DNA of 44,340 nucleotides from assembly GCF_003248515.1 (NCBI RefSeq), contig NZ_QFOB01000021.1:1-44340 (forward strand), in the 5' to 3' direction. The notes beneath the pieces were generated by a model that was not told the DNA's origin, did no database searches, and saw nothing but the letters and a program-made list of their open reading frames with translations. The DNA is from Sphingomonas sp. GTDB taxonomy: Bacteria; Pseudomonadota; Alphaproteobacteria; Sphingomonadales; Sphingomonadaceae. Below are positions 1 through 6,083 of the stretch, piece after piece; the stretch's first letter is position 1; every line of letters starts with the position of its first letter. Position numbers and translations under genes: made by a program.

Positions 1-1
1 G

Positions 2-113
2 TCGTCTCGTCGACGCCGGTGCCGCCCTGCCCCAGTTTCTGCGCGAGGAGGGTGGAAGGGGTGACGGCCGCGAGTGCGGCCGTCACGGCGAAAAGACGGT
101 GAGATAGCTCCAC
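2..113 (-). CDS. possible 5' end of an exported-protein gene, cut by the window edge
   Basis: An open frame starts at a GTG inside the 3' part of the lytic transglycosylase gene, in a different frame, and runs off the left edge. The first residues look like a signal peptide: a basic start, then an Ala/Leu/Val-rich stretch ending in LLAQ, followed by a Gly-rich polar segment. An alternative GTG further in overlaps the transglycosylase stop as GTGA. The product is not recognised. The frame may be the next gene of a transfer operon, or a foreign gene joined to the element by a deletion. Only 37 codons are visible, so the call is tentative. Confidence 0.3.
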   Translation of the reverse strand, partial: MELSHRLFAVTAALAAVTPSTLLAQKLGQGGTGVDET

Positions 114-358
114 GTCGCCGGCATGATCTGCATGCACCCCATTGCCCCCTTCGAGGACACAATGCGGGGATTGCCGCCAGACTCCGCCATCATCACGCGC
201 AGCACGACATCGACCGGCAAGCCCGAGCGGTTGGCCGCTTCTGGCGCATGGAACGCGCAGCCATTGGTGGGTGCGTGCAAGGCTGGCCGGGAGCCGACCG
301 GGCTGCTCGCAACAAGCAGCGCGATCATGCCTATCATGCTCTTCAACCGCCGGCTCAT
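83..358 (-). pseudogene. truncated lytic transglycosylase of the transfer operon (Msi107/VirB1-like)
   Basis: Predicted to cut peptidoglycan so that the conjugation apparatus can cross the wall. The 91-residue product has an N-terminal hydrophobic segment (about residues 8-20). It then has the start of an SLT domain: catalytic Glu59 in the AESGGNP motif and the GAMGCMQIMPATW motif at about 71-83. SLT domains normally continue for roughly 60-80 residues beyond this point, but here the frame stops eight residues later. The start codon overlaps the traF-like stop as ATGA, so the two are translationally coupled. In ICEMlSym(R7A) the order rdfS-traF-msi107 is the same. The truncation may be a frameshift, or a deletion joining this gene to unrelated DNA at about position 100. 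Confidence 0.75.
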
Positions 359-924
359 GACCAGGTCCACAGCGGCGTGGCGATACCCAGGATTTGGGCC
401 TTCGAAACGGGGCCAAAATAGCGCCCGTCGAATGAGTCCGGGTGGGCGGGTGCGATGAGGAACAGCTGATCCGGTCGCAACCGATAGCATCCTGACCACG
501 TCGGCAGAGGGCGGCCGAAGCGATCGCGCGCCAGCGCAGCGACGGCTGTCCGCCCGTTGATGGTCACGCGCAGCCCGAGGCGGCAAATGGTCGCGCCGTC
601 CATTGCCGCGATCGGCTTCAGCAAGGGGACGTTCGCTTCGACATAGCGGCGGTCCGCCATGAAGCGGGAGAGCGCGGGCGACGGTCGCACCGCGACCATG
701 TCGCCGACACGCATCGCCGGAGTCGGGTCAATGCGATAGAGGCCGAGCGGCACGCTCGCCGATGCGTTCCAGATGAAACGCACATGCGAATGGTGGAGCG
801 ACGGGATGAGGAGGCCGGTGAGCCCGGCCGTGCTGGCGGCGAGCAGGGCGAACCGCGAGAAGCGGGGGCGCGATCGGCGGCCAGGCGCGCTCGATCTCGG
901 ATGAGGATGCGAAACGCTGACCAT
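355..924 (-). CDS. traF: TraF-like S26 signal peptidase for conjugative transfer
   Basis: A 189-residue S26 serine peptidase with a Ser/Lys dyad. TraF-type enzymes mature the conjugative pilin and act at the inner membrane. An N-terminal membrane segment spans about residues 24-42. The catalytic Ser57 lies in SASVPLGLY and the catalytic Lys103 in LLKPIAAMDG. The C-terminal part has the usual dyad-supporting region (SGCYRLRPDQLFL, then DSFDGRYFGPV). The start at 924 was chosen because its ATG shares a base with the stop of the upstream rdfS-like gene (TGATG). A longer upstream frame would only read through rdfS. Its own stop overlaps the transglycosylase start, so the three genes form a coupled operon. 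Confidence 0.88.
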   Translation of the reverse strand: MVSVSHPHPRSSAPGRRSRPRFSRFALLAASTAGLTGLLIPSLHHSHVRFIWNASASVPLGLYRIDPTPAMRVGDMVAVRPSPALSRFMADRRYVEANVPLLKPIAAMDGATICRLGLRVTINGRTAVAALARDRFGRPLPTWSGCYRLRPDQLFLIAPAHPDSFDGRYFGPVSKAQILGIATPLWTWS

Positions 925-1187
925 CAGCCCTGCTCCGTCGCATCGCCGGATCGGCGCACCGCGGGAGGGACCGAACCGTTGTTCGGATCCGATGTCGATG
1001 CGCATGCGCCGCGGTCGGCCCAGGCGCGCAGTTCCTCGATCGTATAGACGACACGGCCGCCGATCTTCCGGTAGGCGGGACCGGTGCCGTAGGTGCGGTG
1101 CTTCTCGAGCGTGCGCGCGGACAGGCCGACATAATGCGCGGCCTCCTTGGTGCGCAGATAGCGTGTATCCTTGATGATGTCGGGCAT
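924..1187 (-). CDS. rdfS: RdfS-like HTH protein (recombination directionality factor/excisionase)
   Basis: An 87-residue protein with one AlpA/MerR-type helix-turn-helix at about residues 9-55 (RYLRTKEAAHYVGLSARTLE, then YRKIGGRVVYTIEEL), followed by a short polar tail. In ICEMlSym(R7A) the equivalent RdfS binds the attachment region, drives excision by the integrase, and is encoded immediately upstream of traF, as here. An AGGAG ribosome-binding site lies 8-9 bases before the ATG, inside a nested hairpin that could limit translation. A split DUF2285 activator lies just upstream, as in the R7A element. Assignment to this role rests on family and gene order. Binding to this element's own ends is inferred. 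Confidence 0.85.
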   Translation of the reverse strand: MPDIIKDTRYLRTKEAAHYVGLSARTLEKHRTYGTGPAYRKIGGRVVYTIEELRAWADRGACASTSDPNNGSVPPAVRRSGDATEQG

Positions 1188-1248
1188 GACCGGGCTCCTG
1201 TAAGGCGAGAAGCGAGGCGCGTGCCAAGCGCCTCGCGAACCCGGTCAT
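1185..1248 (-). promoter_or_regulatory. nested hairpin covering the rdfS start codon
   Basis: Read on the minus strand, the rdfS leader contains ATGACCGGG (1248-1240), which is fully complementary to CCCGGTCAT (1194-1186); this segment contains the first two bases of the rdfS start codon. Inside it is a second perfect 9-bp stem, GCGAGGCGC/GCGCCTCGC (1236-1228 and 1220-1212), with a 7-base loop. The AGGAG ribosome-binding site sits in the single-stranded stretch right before the outer 3' arm. The fold could hide the start codon. Alternatively the inner palindrome could be a DNA operator for the DUF2285 activator. Confidence 0.55.
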
Positions 1249-1326
1249 CATCGGCGACGAAAGAAGGCCCGTGGTGGCCGGAACGAGGGGGCATGGATTC
1301 CGACCACATCAGACCGGCAGCGGCTG

Positions 1327-2161
1327 CTAGGATGGCGGACGTGATCCAAGCAGCAGACGATAGCCACCAGCGATCATCTGGGCAGCGGCTTCGGCAAGGC
1401 GCCGCAGATCGGAGCGTTCCGAGCTTGATCGCCAGTCGTCTGGCGGCTGATCGAGGACCAGCCCGCCGATGTCGCGCAAGCTCGCACCGTGCTGCGCCAG
1501 GTCATGGACATAGAGCATCGCCGCGTGGCGGTGCGCCTGCGCGAAAGGTGCGGCGCGGACGGGAACACCATGACCGATTGAACGGCGGAAGGTCGCCGCA
1601 GCCTGGATGCGGGTCGCGTGTCTCGTGTCCGGATGAAGGTAGATGCCGAAGCTGCCGCCCGTCGCGGGCGCCAAGCCCGAGGGAAGCCAGAGCTGCAATT
1701 CGGGCGAGCCTCTGCGGCGGATCAGCAGGTGTGTCCCTCCCGGCGAGCCGATCCGGATCACGCGCTCGCCCCAGCGTTCGAAAAAGAAACGGAGATCGCC
1801 GATCGCCTTTGCCCATGGCACCGGCCGCACGATCGTCAGAACGGATGTATCAAGTTCCGGACTCCAGGCGATCGGCGGCGCGTCGACTGCGGACGTGTCG
1901 GGATCGGACGCGAAAGGTGAGGCCCCAATGGGACCACCTCCCTGCCAAGGGATGCTTCGAGATATTCAGAATTCGGCGCGCTGACCGGCGCACCACAGCG
2001 TCGGTACTCGGCCTGACCCGCCGCAGTGCCGAATTGCCGGAGCGCCAGATTTCGCGGAAGTCCGGATTGCGACGCAACCATTCCCAAGCGAAGCCGCGCG
2101 CGTCCAATGCGGTCAGGGCCTGATATTCGGCGGGTAAGTGTAAACGGTTATATCCTGGCAT
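1327..2161 (-). CDS. fseA: FseA-like excision activator (DUF6499 + DUF2285), split by a +1 frameshift
   Basis: Two abutting frames encode one protein of the DUF6499-DUF2285 type. The first, from ATG 2161 (GAGGAG ribosome-binding site 8 bases upstream), gives DUF6499: YQALTALDARGFAWEWLRRN at about residues 13-32, then WSHWGLTF. It leaves that frame at TTT (1915-1913). The second, in the +1 frame, continues without a gap as ASDPDTSAVDAPPIAWSPEL and then the DUF2285 domain to 1327. The joined product is 277 residues. In ICEMlSym(R7A) the two corresponding frames (msi172/msi171) are fused by programmed +1 frameshifting to make FseA, which activates rdfS. If no shift occurs, translation runs on to a stop at 1850. 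An alternative second-frame start, GTG 1828-1830, has no convincing ribosome-binding site. A true disabling mutation is the main alternative. Confidence 0.8.
1912..1915 (-). promoter_or_regulatory. candidate programmed +1 ribosomal frameshift site, TTT-C
   Basis: On the minus strand the reading is ACC TTT CGC in the DUF6499 frame and TTC GCG in the DUF2285 frame. A tRNA-Phe on TTT could slip forward one base onto TTC, its better-matched codon, and continue with GCG. Protein homology switches frame exactly at this triplet, with Phe shared by both frames. The slip logic is inferred; the position of the frame change is seen directly. Confidence 0.6.
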
Positions 2162-2240
2162 CGTGAAACTCCTCGATGCCCCCTGCGGGAATAACCTAAG
2201 TTGCGAATGCTGCACTGCGCAACGGCGCACCAGCTTATCT

Positions 2241-2263
2241 GCGAATAAGTAGCAACTTATCGC
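2241..2263. promoter_or_regulatory. inverted repeat upstream of the fseA-like gene (possible operator)
   Basis: The near-palindrome has arms GCGAATAAGT and ACTTATCGC, around AGCA. It is AT-richer than its surroundings and lies about 80 bases upstream of the fseA-like start. A second overlapping symmetry, CTTAT-N6-ATAAG, covers 2234-2249. In the R7A element, excision genes are controlled by small regulators that bind paired operators. Whether this is such a site is inference. Confidence 0.4.
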
Positions 2264-2302
2264 AAGTGGTTAATATCTATATTCAAAATGGATCAAATGA
2301 AA

Positions 2303-2329
2303 GCCCCGCCCGGTCGCTCCGGGCGGGGC
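2303..2329 (-). terminator. intrinsic terminator after the DUF736 gene
   Basis: A perfect 11-bp GC stem (GCCCCGCCCGG/CCGGGCGGGGC) with a 5-base loop lies just downstream of the DUF736 stop. On the minus strand it is followed by TTTCATTT. The same stem sequence is used again at 3249-3275. Confidence 0.75.
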
Positions 2330-2340
2330 TTTCGATCGGC

Positions 2341-2667
2341 TCAGTCGCCGTTGCGACGAGTGGGGCGCGACCAGATGAGGTTGAACGCCTCGCCGTCCTC
2401 GTCGTCGAAGAGGTTGGCGTAGATCGGAGTGGTGAAGCTCGGATCGTCGAGCTTGAGGCCCAGATAATCGCGGCCCTCGTTGGACTGCTTGGTCCAGGCG
2501 GCGCCGATTTCGGCCCGGCCAACCATCACCCGGTGCGAGGGCGCGTTGTCGTTGGCGCGGTTGCTGTCGGGAACGATGCGAACGCCCTTGGCCTGGACGC
2601 TGAGGGTGACGATGTCGCCGACGAACTCGTTGTTGGCGGTCTTCTTGAAGGTGCCAATGGTAGCCAT
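2341..2667 (-). CDS. DUF736 family protein
   Basis: A 108-residue soluble protein recognised as DUF736 by its N-terminal MATIGTFKKTANNEFVGDI, the central segment with KGVRIVPD and RANDNAPSHRV, and the C-terminal YLGLKLDDPSFTTPIYANLF followed by LIWSRP. DUF736 genes are near-constant companions of conjugation and partition genes in alphaproteobacterial plasmids and ICEs, but no biochemical function is established. The start at 2667 has a GGAG site about 9 bases upstream. A longer in-frame extension to 2865 would cross the structured element at 2793-2854 and has no family support. It is transcribed towards the fseA-like gene but ends in its own terminator. Confidence 0.9.
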   Translation of the reverse strand: MATIGTFKKTANNEFVGDIVTLSVQAKGVRIVPDSNRANDNAPSHRVMVGRAEIGAAWTKQSNEGRDYLGLKLDDPSFTTPIYANLFDDEDGEAFNLIWSRPTRRNGD

Positions 2668-2792
2668 TTCAAATCTCCAGTCTTGATCCACGAGGTCCGT
2701 GCCCATCACGGTCTCGATGGCTTGGGACATGACCGGGACTGCCGCGGCTGCAGTCGTCAGACCTGAAGCGCTAGCGGAAGACGGCGGCGGGG

Positions 2793-2854
2793 CGCTTTTT
2801 TGACCCGCGAGGAATGCCGGCACAGCCGGCAGGGGAAAAAAGCGACCCAGAGCC
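2793..2854. other. structured element B: AT-tract outer stem with inner hairpin
   Basis: An outer 9-bp stem, CGCTTTTTT (2793-2801) with AAAAAAGCG (2846-2854), encloses an inner GCCGG-CACAG-CCGGC hairpin (about 2826-2840). It lies about 126 bases upstream of the DUF736 start. The same architecture, with different stem sequence, recurs at 5901-5958 about 123 bases upstream of the DUF2493 start. It may be a regulatory RNA leader, a protein-binding site or a single-strand replication signal. Function is unknown. Confidence 0.5.
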
Positions 2855-3248
2855 GTTGCGGCCATGAGCGGCAGAGGCGAAGCCGGTTCCGGTCATCAAG
2901 CCATTTAAGAGAGGCCGTTTGGGCACTGGCCTGGATCCGCCGACAGGAGACGTGGCGCCTTTATCGGTACCATTCCAGAAGCCCGGCATGGAGATCGCGG
3001 TCCCGGATAGATGCGCGTACAGATAGGCTTGACGCTCTGTTGCCGAGGCCGCGGTGATGAACGACTTCTTGCGTGATCGGAGTGGTCCGCCGACTCAGCC
3101 GCCAAGCAAAGAGGCCGCGAGAGGACCGCGTGTCATAGGCTTGGGCTCGCACCGGGCATCCGCTTCCGACACCCAACAACGACGATTGGACAGGAGACAG
3201 GACAACTCACCGCGCCTCCCGGCCACTGCTGAAGCTTTGGCATGAAAG

Positions 3249-3275
3249 GCCCCGCCCGGATCGGCCGGGCGGGGC
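3249..3275 (-). terminator. intrinsic terminator after the small membrane-protein gene
   Basis: A perfect 11-bp stem, GCCCCGCCCGG/CCGGGCGGGGC, with a 5-base loop is followed by CTTTCATG on the minus strand. It lies about 30 bases after the membrane-protein stop at 3304. The stem is identical to that at 2303-2329. Confidence 0.7.
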
Positions 3276-3303
3276 GGTCTTTGGAGCCTTCAGCGTGTGA
3301 AAT

Positions 3304-3699
3304 TCAGATAGCGGGGCGCATCAACCGATGGGCTGCGATCGCGGCGCAAAGCGCGGCGCCGACCAGGCCAGCGATGATGCCGGTCCCGCCCACCAACCAG
3401 CCCAGTGCATGCGCGACGGAATATCCGGCGAGCGCGGCCGGTATGGCAAACAGCGCCGCGAGAGCTGTCCTGGCATAGGGGCTGGCAAGTTTCAGCGCCG
3501 CGAAGCGGCTCGTCCCGATCACTGCGAGGAAGACCAGCAGTCCGATCACGACAGCGAGCAAAGGTGGGCAGCCGAGGTGGCTTGCGCCAAACCCCGCTCC
3601 AATTCCGAGCGCGATCGGCAGCGCCAGCGCCGCGCCGGCGAAGATCTGGTAGATCAGGTAACCGATCCCCAGCAGGGTCAGGGGAAGCATGATCGGCAT
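3304..3699 (-). CDS. small integral membrane protein, unknown function
   Basis: A 131-residue, very hydrophobic protein with about four predicted membrane segments, roughly at residues 2-25, 28-37 with 44-65, 75-97 and 100-122. There is a short basic C-terminus (HRLMRP). No catalytic motif or named family was recognised. An AAGGA-like ribosome-binding site precedes the ATG at 3699. It is flanked by its own downstream terminator (3249-3275) and by the terminator of the upstream small gene, so it is probably expressed alone. Its position among the ICE maintenance genes suggests an accessory role such as surface exclusion or membrane anchoring, but this is only inference. Confidence 0.65.
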   Translation of the reverse strand: MPIMLPLTLLGIGYLIYQIFAGAALALPIALGIGAGFGASHLGCPPLLAVVIGLLVFLAVIGTSRFAALKLASPYARTALAALFAIPAALAGYSVAHALGWLVGGTGIIAGLVGAALCAAIAAHRLMRPAI

Positions 3700-3776
3700 G
3701 GCGTCGCATCCTTATGCAAGGGGTTGGACGCGCTTCCACCTGCCACCACAGCGCGTCGGGATCATAGCAGAAATGC

Positions 3777-3802
3777 CCCGCCAGCGAAACCGCTGGCGGG
3801 GT
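3777..3802 (-). terminator. intrinsic terminator after the 54-residue gene
   Basis: A perfect 11-bp stem, CCCCGCCAGCG/CGCTGGCGGGG, with a 4-base loop is followed by CATTTCTG on the minus strand. It separates the small gene ending at 3828 from the membrane-protein gene starting at 3699. Confidence 0.7.
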
Positions 3803-3827
3803 CGCCCGGTCGGAACCGTTGGGCGGA

Positions 3828-3992
3828 TCAACTTGCGTAGACATCATATTCGCGGACCACGCGCTCGACGTCGCCGTCATAGTCTGCGCTCGGGATCGCG
3901 TTATAGCCTTCGTCGGTCTCGATCAGGATGATGATGACCTTGAGGGTGCAGGCGAGGTTCCAGGCATAGCGCTGTGCGGCTTCGAGGCTCAT
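3828..3992 (-). CDS. 54-residue conserved-type hypothetical protein
   Basis: A small protein starting MSLEAAQRYAWNLACTLKVI. It has a hydrophobic central strand (VIIILIE) and an acidic C-terminal half ending REYDVYAS. The start at 3992 is supported by AGGAG 6 bases upstream; an in-frame extension upstream would run through a hairpin. The ribosome-binding site overlaps the 3' arm of that leader hairpin (4001-4038). No family function is recognised. Clear start and stop signals, a terminator and its setting among ICE core genes argue that it is real. Confidence 0.6.
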   Translation of the reverse strand: MSLEAAQRYAWNLACTLKVIIILIETDEGYNAIPSADYDGDVERVVREYDVYAS

Positions 3993-4000
3993 GTCCGACT

Positions 4001-4038
4001 CCTGTCGTTCGGAGCGGGGCCACTCCCCGCTCGACAGG
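4001..4038 (-). promoter_or_regulatory. leader hairpin overlapping the ribosome-binding site of the 54-residue gene
   Basis: On the minus strand, CCTGTCG (4038-4032) pairs with CGACAGG (4007-4001). An inner stem, AGCGGGG with CCCCGCT, lies between them. The AGGAG site occupies 4003-3999, so its first bases are within the outer 3' arm. It resembles the leaders of the parB and DUF932 genes in placing the ribosome-binding site in a stem, though the sequence differs. Confidence 0.45.
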
Positions 4039-4286
4039 CGCCGACGCATCCGGGCGCGCGACCGCGATCACCGCGTCCGTGAGGGCACAGCCCGAACAGC
4101 GGCCGCATGCACAGCATAGCGGACCCCCTGCGGGTTGATCGAACAAGGTCGCGGGTCCGGGAAGGACTAGCGCCTCAAAGAGCGGGGAGTGGTTTCGCGG
4201 TCCAACAGGTCGTGCGCGTAGAGCCGCTTGCCCGTGAGACGGACTTCGCTCATGTCTGCTGGAAGAGTTTCACCCGAGGGCCGAAG

Positions 4287-4799
4287 ATGACTGAAGACAC
4301 GAAGACTTCGACTGCGATCGAACTTGCAACCGAATTGACGATCGCCTGGCTTTCGAACCCGAATACCCGTGCGACGGCGGAAGAGGTGCCGGCGTTCCTG
4401 AAGTCGATGCATGCGGCAGTGGGTCAGCTCACCACAACGATCGTTACGCCAGATTCCGAAAGCGAGAGCACGCCTTCCGAGCACGTGCCCGCGGTGACTG
4501 TGCGCAAATCATTGGCTTCGAAAGACCACATCATCTCGATGATCGACGGCAAACCTTACAAGACGCTCCGTCGCCACCTTTCCACTCACGGTCTTACGCC
4601 CGACGAATATCGGCAGCGTTATGGTCTCAAGCCAGATTATCCGATGGTCGCCCCGACCTACAGCGAGCATCGCCGCGCGATGGCGCGCAAGATTGGTCTA
4701 GGCTCGAAAGGCCGCGCGACGAAGGCGGCCGCCGTTCCAGCCAAGTCGACGGCGCCAAAGCGGGCTCCGCGGCGCAAAGCGGACGCGCCCGCGAGCTGA
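4287..4799 (+). CDS. MucR/Ros-family transcriptional regulator lacking the usual zinc cysteine
   Basis: A 170-residue DNA-binding regulator. The N-terminal helical part (1-50) includes the MucR-type oligomerisation pattern TAIELATELTIAWLSN. The Ros/MucR domain covers about 73-140, with the signatures GKPYKTLRRHLSTHGLTPDE and YPMVAPTY. The C-terminus is basic and Ala/Lys-rich. In Ros, zinc is held by Cys-x2-Cys/Asp and two His. Here the first cysteine is Ser84, while Asp87, His97 and His101 remain, so classical zinc binding is doubtful. The start at 4287 begins the family's N-terminus; the upstream extension is unsupported. It is the only plus-strand gene in the ICE core before the cargo, so it may control its divergent or convergent neighbours. 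Confidence 0.85.
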   Translation: MTEDTKTSTAIELATELTIAWLSNPNTRATAEEVPAFLKSMHAAVGQLTTTIVTPDSESESTPSEHVPAVTVRKSLASKDHIISMIDGKPYKTLRRHLSTHGLTPDEYRQRYGLKPDYPMVAPTYSEHRRAMARKIGLGSKGRATKAAAVPAKSTAPKRAPRRKADAPAS

Positions 4800-4835
4800 G
4801 CGTCCGCGTGAAGATTGGCAAACCGGACTTTAGAG

Positions 4836-4858
4836 GCGAGCGGGATTAACCCGCTCGC
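4836..4858. terminator. shared hairpin terminator between convergent genes
   Basis: A 9-bp perfect stem, GCGAGCGGG/CCCGCTCGC, with loop ATTAA lies between the mucR-like stop (4799) and the DUF2493 stop (4846), partly inside the latter's last codons. The flanking T or A runs are weak. It probably serves both directions. Confidence 0.5.
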
Positions 4859-5778
4859 TTGCGAAAGTCCCAAAGGCGGATGCCCAGCTTTCTCGCTTTG
4901 TCGGCCAAGTTGTCCTGGATGCCGGTTCCCGGAAAGACGATGACGCCTTTTGGCATCGCGTCCAGCATCGCATCGTTGCGCTTGAACGGCGCAGCTTTCT
5001 TGTGACGCTCCCAATCGGGCTTGTAGGGCTTTTGCGGCACGTTGTGATCGCGTGCCCAGCAGGCGGCGATGCGTTCGGCGCCGGTCGGCGTCGCGCCGTG
5101 CAGCAGGATCATGTCGGGAAGTTGGGCATGAACCTTATCGAGCGTGGCGTAGATCAGCTGGTGATCGTTGAACTCGGCCCCACCCGTGAAGGCGATCTTG
5201 ATCCCATCGGGATTGAGGACGCGGGCATCCTGATATGCGCGGCGGTCGATTTGCTTGCGGCTGTCGAGCACGGCTGAGGTCAGCATATTGCGGTTGACCA
5301 TGGCACCCGAGCGCGGGAGCCAGGCCTTGCGAATATGGGTGCGGAACTGGTCGGCGGCGGTGTCGCGGAAGAATTCCATGGTATCGCGGCGCTCGATCAT
5401 CGTGATGCCCTCCGCGATCCGGCGTTCCAGTTCGACCGATTTGACCTCGCTGCCGTCTTGCTCGCGCTGGAGGCGCTTCTGAGCCCGTTCATTGTCGTCA
5501 AGCTCGCGCTCGATCCGCTCGCCGGCACGGTGGAAGACGTTGACGATACCCCAGGCGAGATCCTCGAGATCGGGTTCGATCCGCGTGTCGATCAGCGAAG
5601 AAACGAGAGCATCGAAGATGTCGGCAATGGCGCCCCCGGCTATACGGGCGTCCGGCAACGGACGGTCATCGGGCTCGTCCTCGAAGGGACGATGGCCATA
5701 GAGTTGCATCTCCTGAAGAAGATAGGCGGTGGAACCGAGCTGCGGTTCGCCGTCGTCGGAAAGAGTGTCGGTCGTCAT
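4846..5778 (-). CDS. DUF2493 (SLOG-superfamily) protein
   Basis: A 310-residue protein. The N-terminal 170 residues are acidic and mostly helical (ERIERELDDNERAQKRLQRE looks coiled-coil). The C-terminal domain at about 195-308 is DUF2493, a Rossmann-like SLOG fold: IKIAFTGGAEFNDHQLI, then MILLHGATPTGAERIAACWA, RNDAMLDAMPKGVIVFPGTG and LGIRLWDF. SLOG proteins bind nucleotides or nucleotide-derived signals. The function of this ICE-associated group is not known. The start at 5778 has GGAGG 7 bases upstream. It sits between the MucR-like and Toprim genes, a block common on sphingomonad plasmids and ICEs. Confidence 0.85.
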   Translation of the reverse strand: MTTDTLSDDGEPQLGSTAYLLQEMQLYGHRPFEDEPDDRPLPDARIAGGAIADIFDALVSSLIDTRIEPDLEDLAWGIVNVFHRAGERIERELDDNERAQKRLQREQDGSEVKSVELERRIAEGITMIERRDTMEFFRDTAADQFRTHIRKAWLPRSGAMVNRNMLTSAVLDSRKQIDRRAYQDARVLNPDGIKIAFTGGAEFNDHQLIYATLDKVHAQLPDMILLHGATPTGAERIAACWARDHNVPQKPYKPDWERHKKAAPFKRNDAMLDAMPKGVIVFPGTGIQDNLADKARKLGIRLWDFRKRAG

Positions 5779-6083
5779 GCGAGCCTCCGTCGCTGGAGCC
5801 GCGCCTCTCGCGGCCTTCCTGGCGACGTCCGGCGGCGGGCGGCCCGGGCCAGAACCGCGCCCGCATGGGCGCGGCCGAAGCGCAGCGGAGGATGGCGAAG
5901 CGCGGCTATTTTGCTTCGCGCTGCAAAGGGGCGTTAGCCCCGGCGGAAAATAGCCGCGGCGAAGCCATTGCCGGCCCGGGTCGCTTGCCGCAGTCGCCCT
6001 CTCAAGGAAGGCCGGGCGCGGCTCGCCCGAGACGAAGAGGTCTGACGACCAGCCGCTGCTGTGACGGCAACGATCGCTTGGGC
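5779..6083. other. 305-base intergenic region with a large structured element
   Basis: No credible gene is seen between the Toprim and DUF2493 genes. The region is extremely GC-rich and contains structured element A (5901-5958). It presumably includes the DUF2493 promoter. Confidence 0.6.
5901..5958. other. structured element A: 12-bp outer stem with inner hairpin
   Basis: CGCGGCTATTTT (5901-5912) and AAAATAGCCGCG (5947-5958) form a perfect 12-bp stem. Inside lies GGGGC-GTTA-GCCCC (5928-5941). On the minus strand the order is stem, TTTTCC, inner hairpin, a CGCG-containing bulge, AAAA, stem. Element B at 2793-2854 has the same order with different stem sequence. It is about 123 bases upstream of the DUF2493 start. 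Function is unknown. Confidence 0.55.

Larger units (their letters stand above)
2668..3303. other. 636-base gene-poor region upstream of DUF736
   Basis: Short frames occur on both strands, but none has a credible start, ribosome-binding site or recognisable domain. The region contains the structured element at 2793-2854, a terminator at 3249-3275 and no other clear signal. It probably includes the promoter for the DUF736 gene. It could also hold an element-specific site such as an origin of transfer, for which no direct evidence is visible. Confidence 0.6.
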
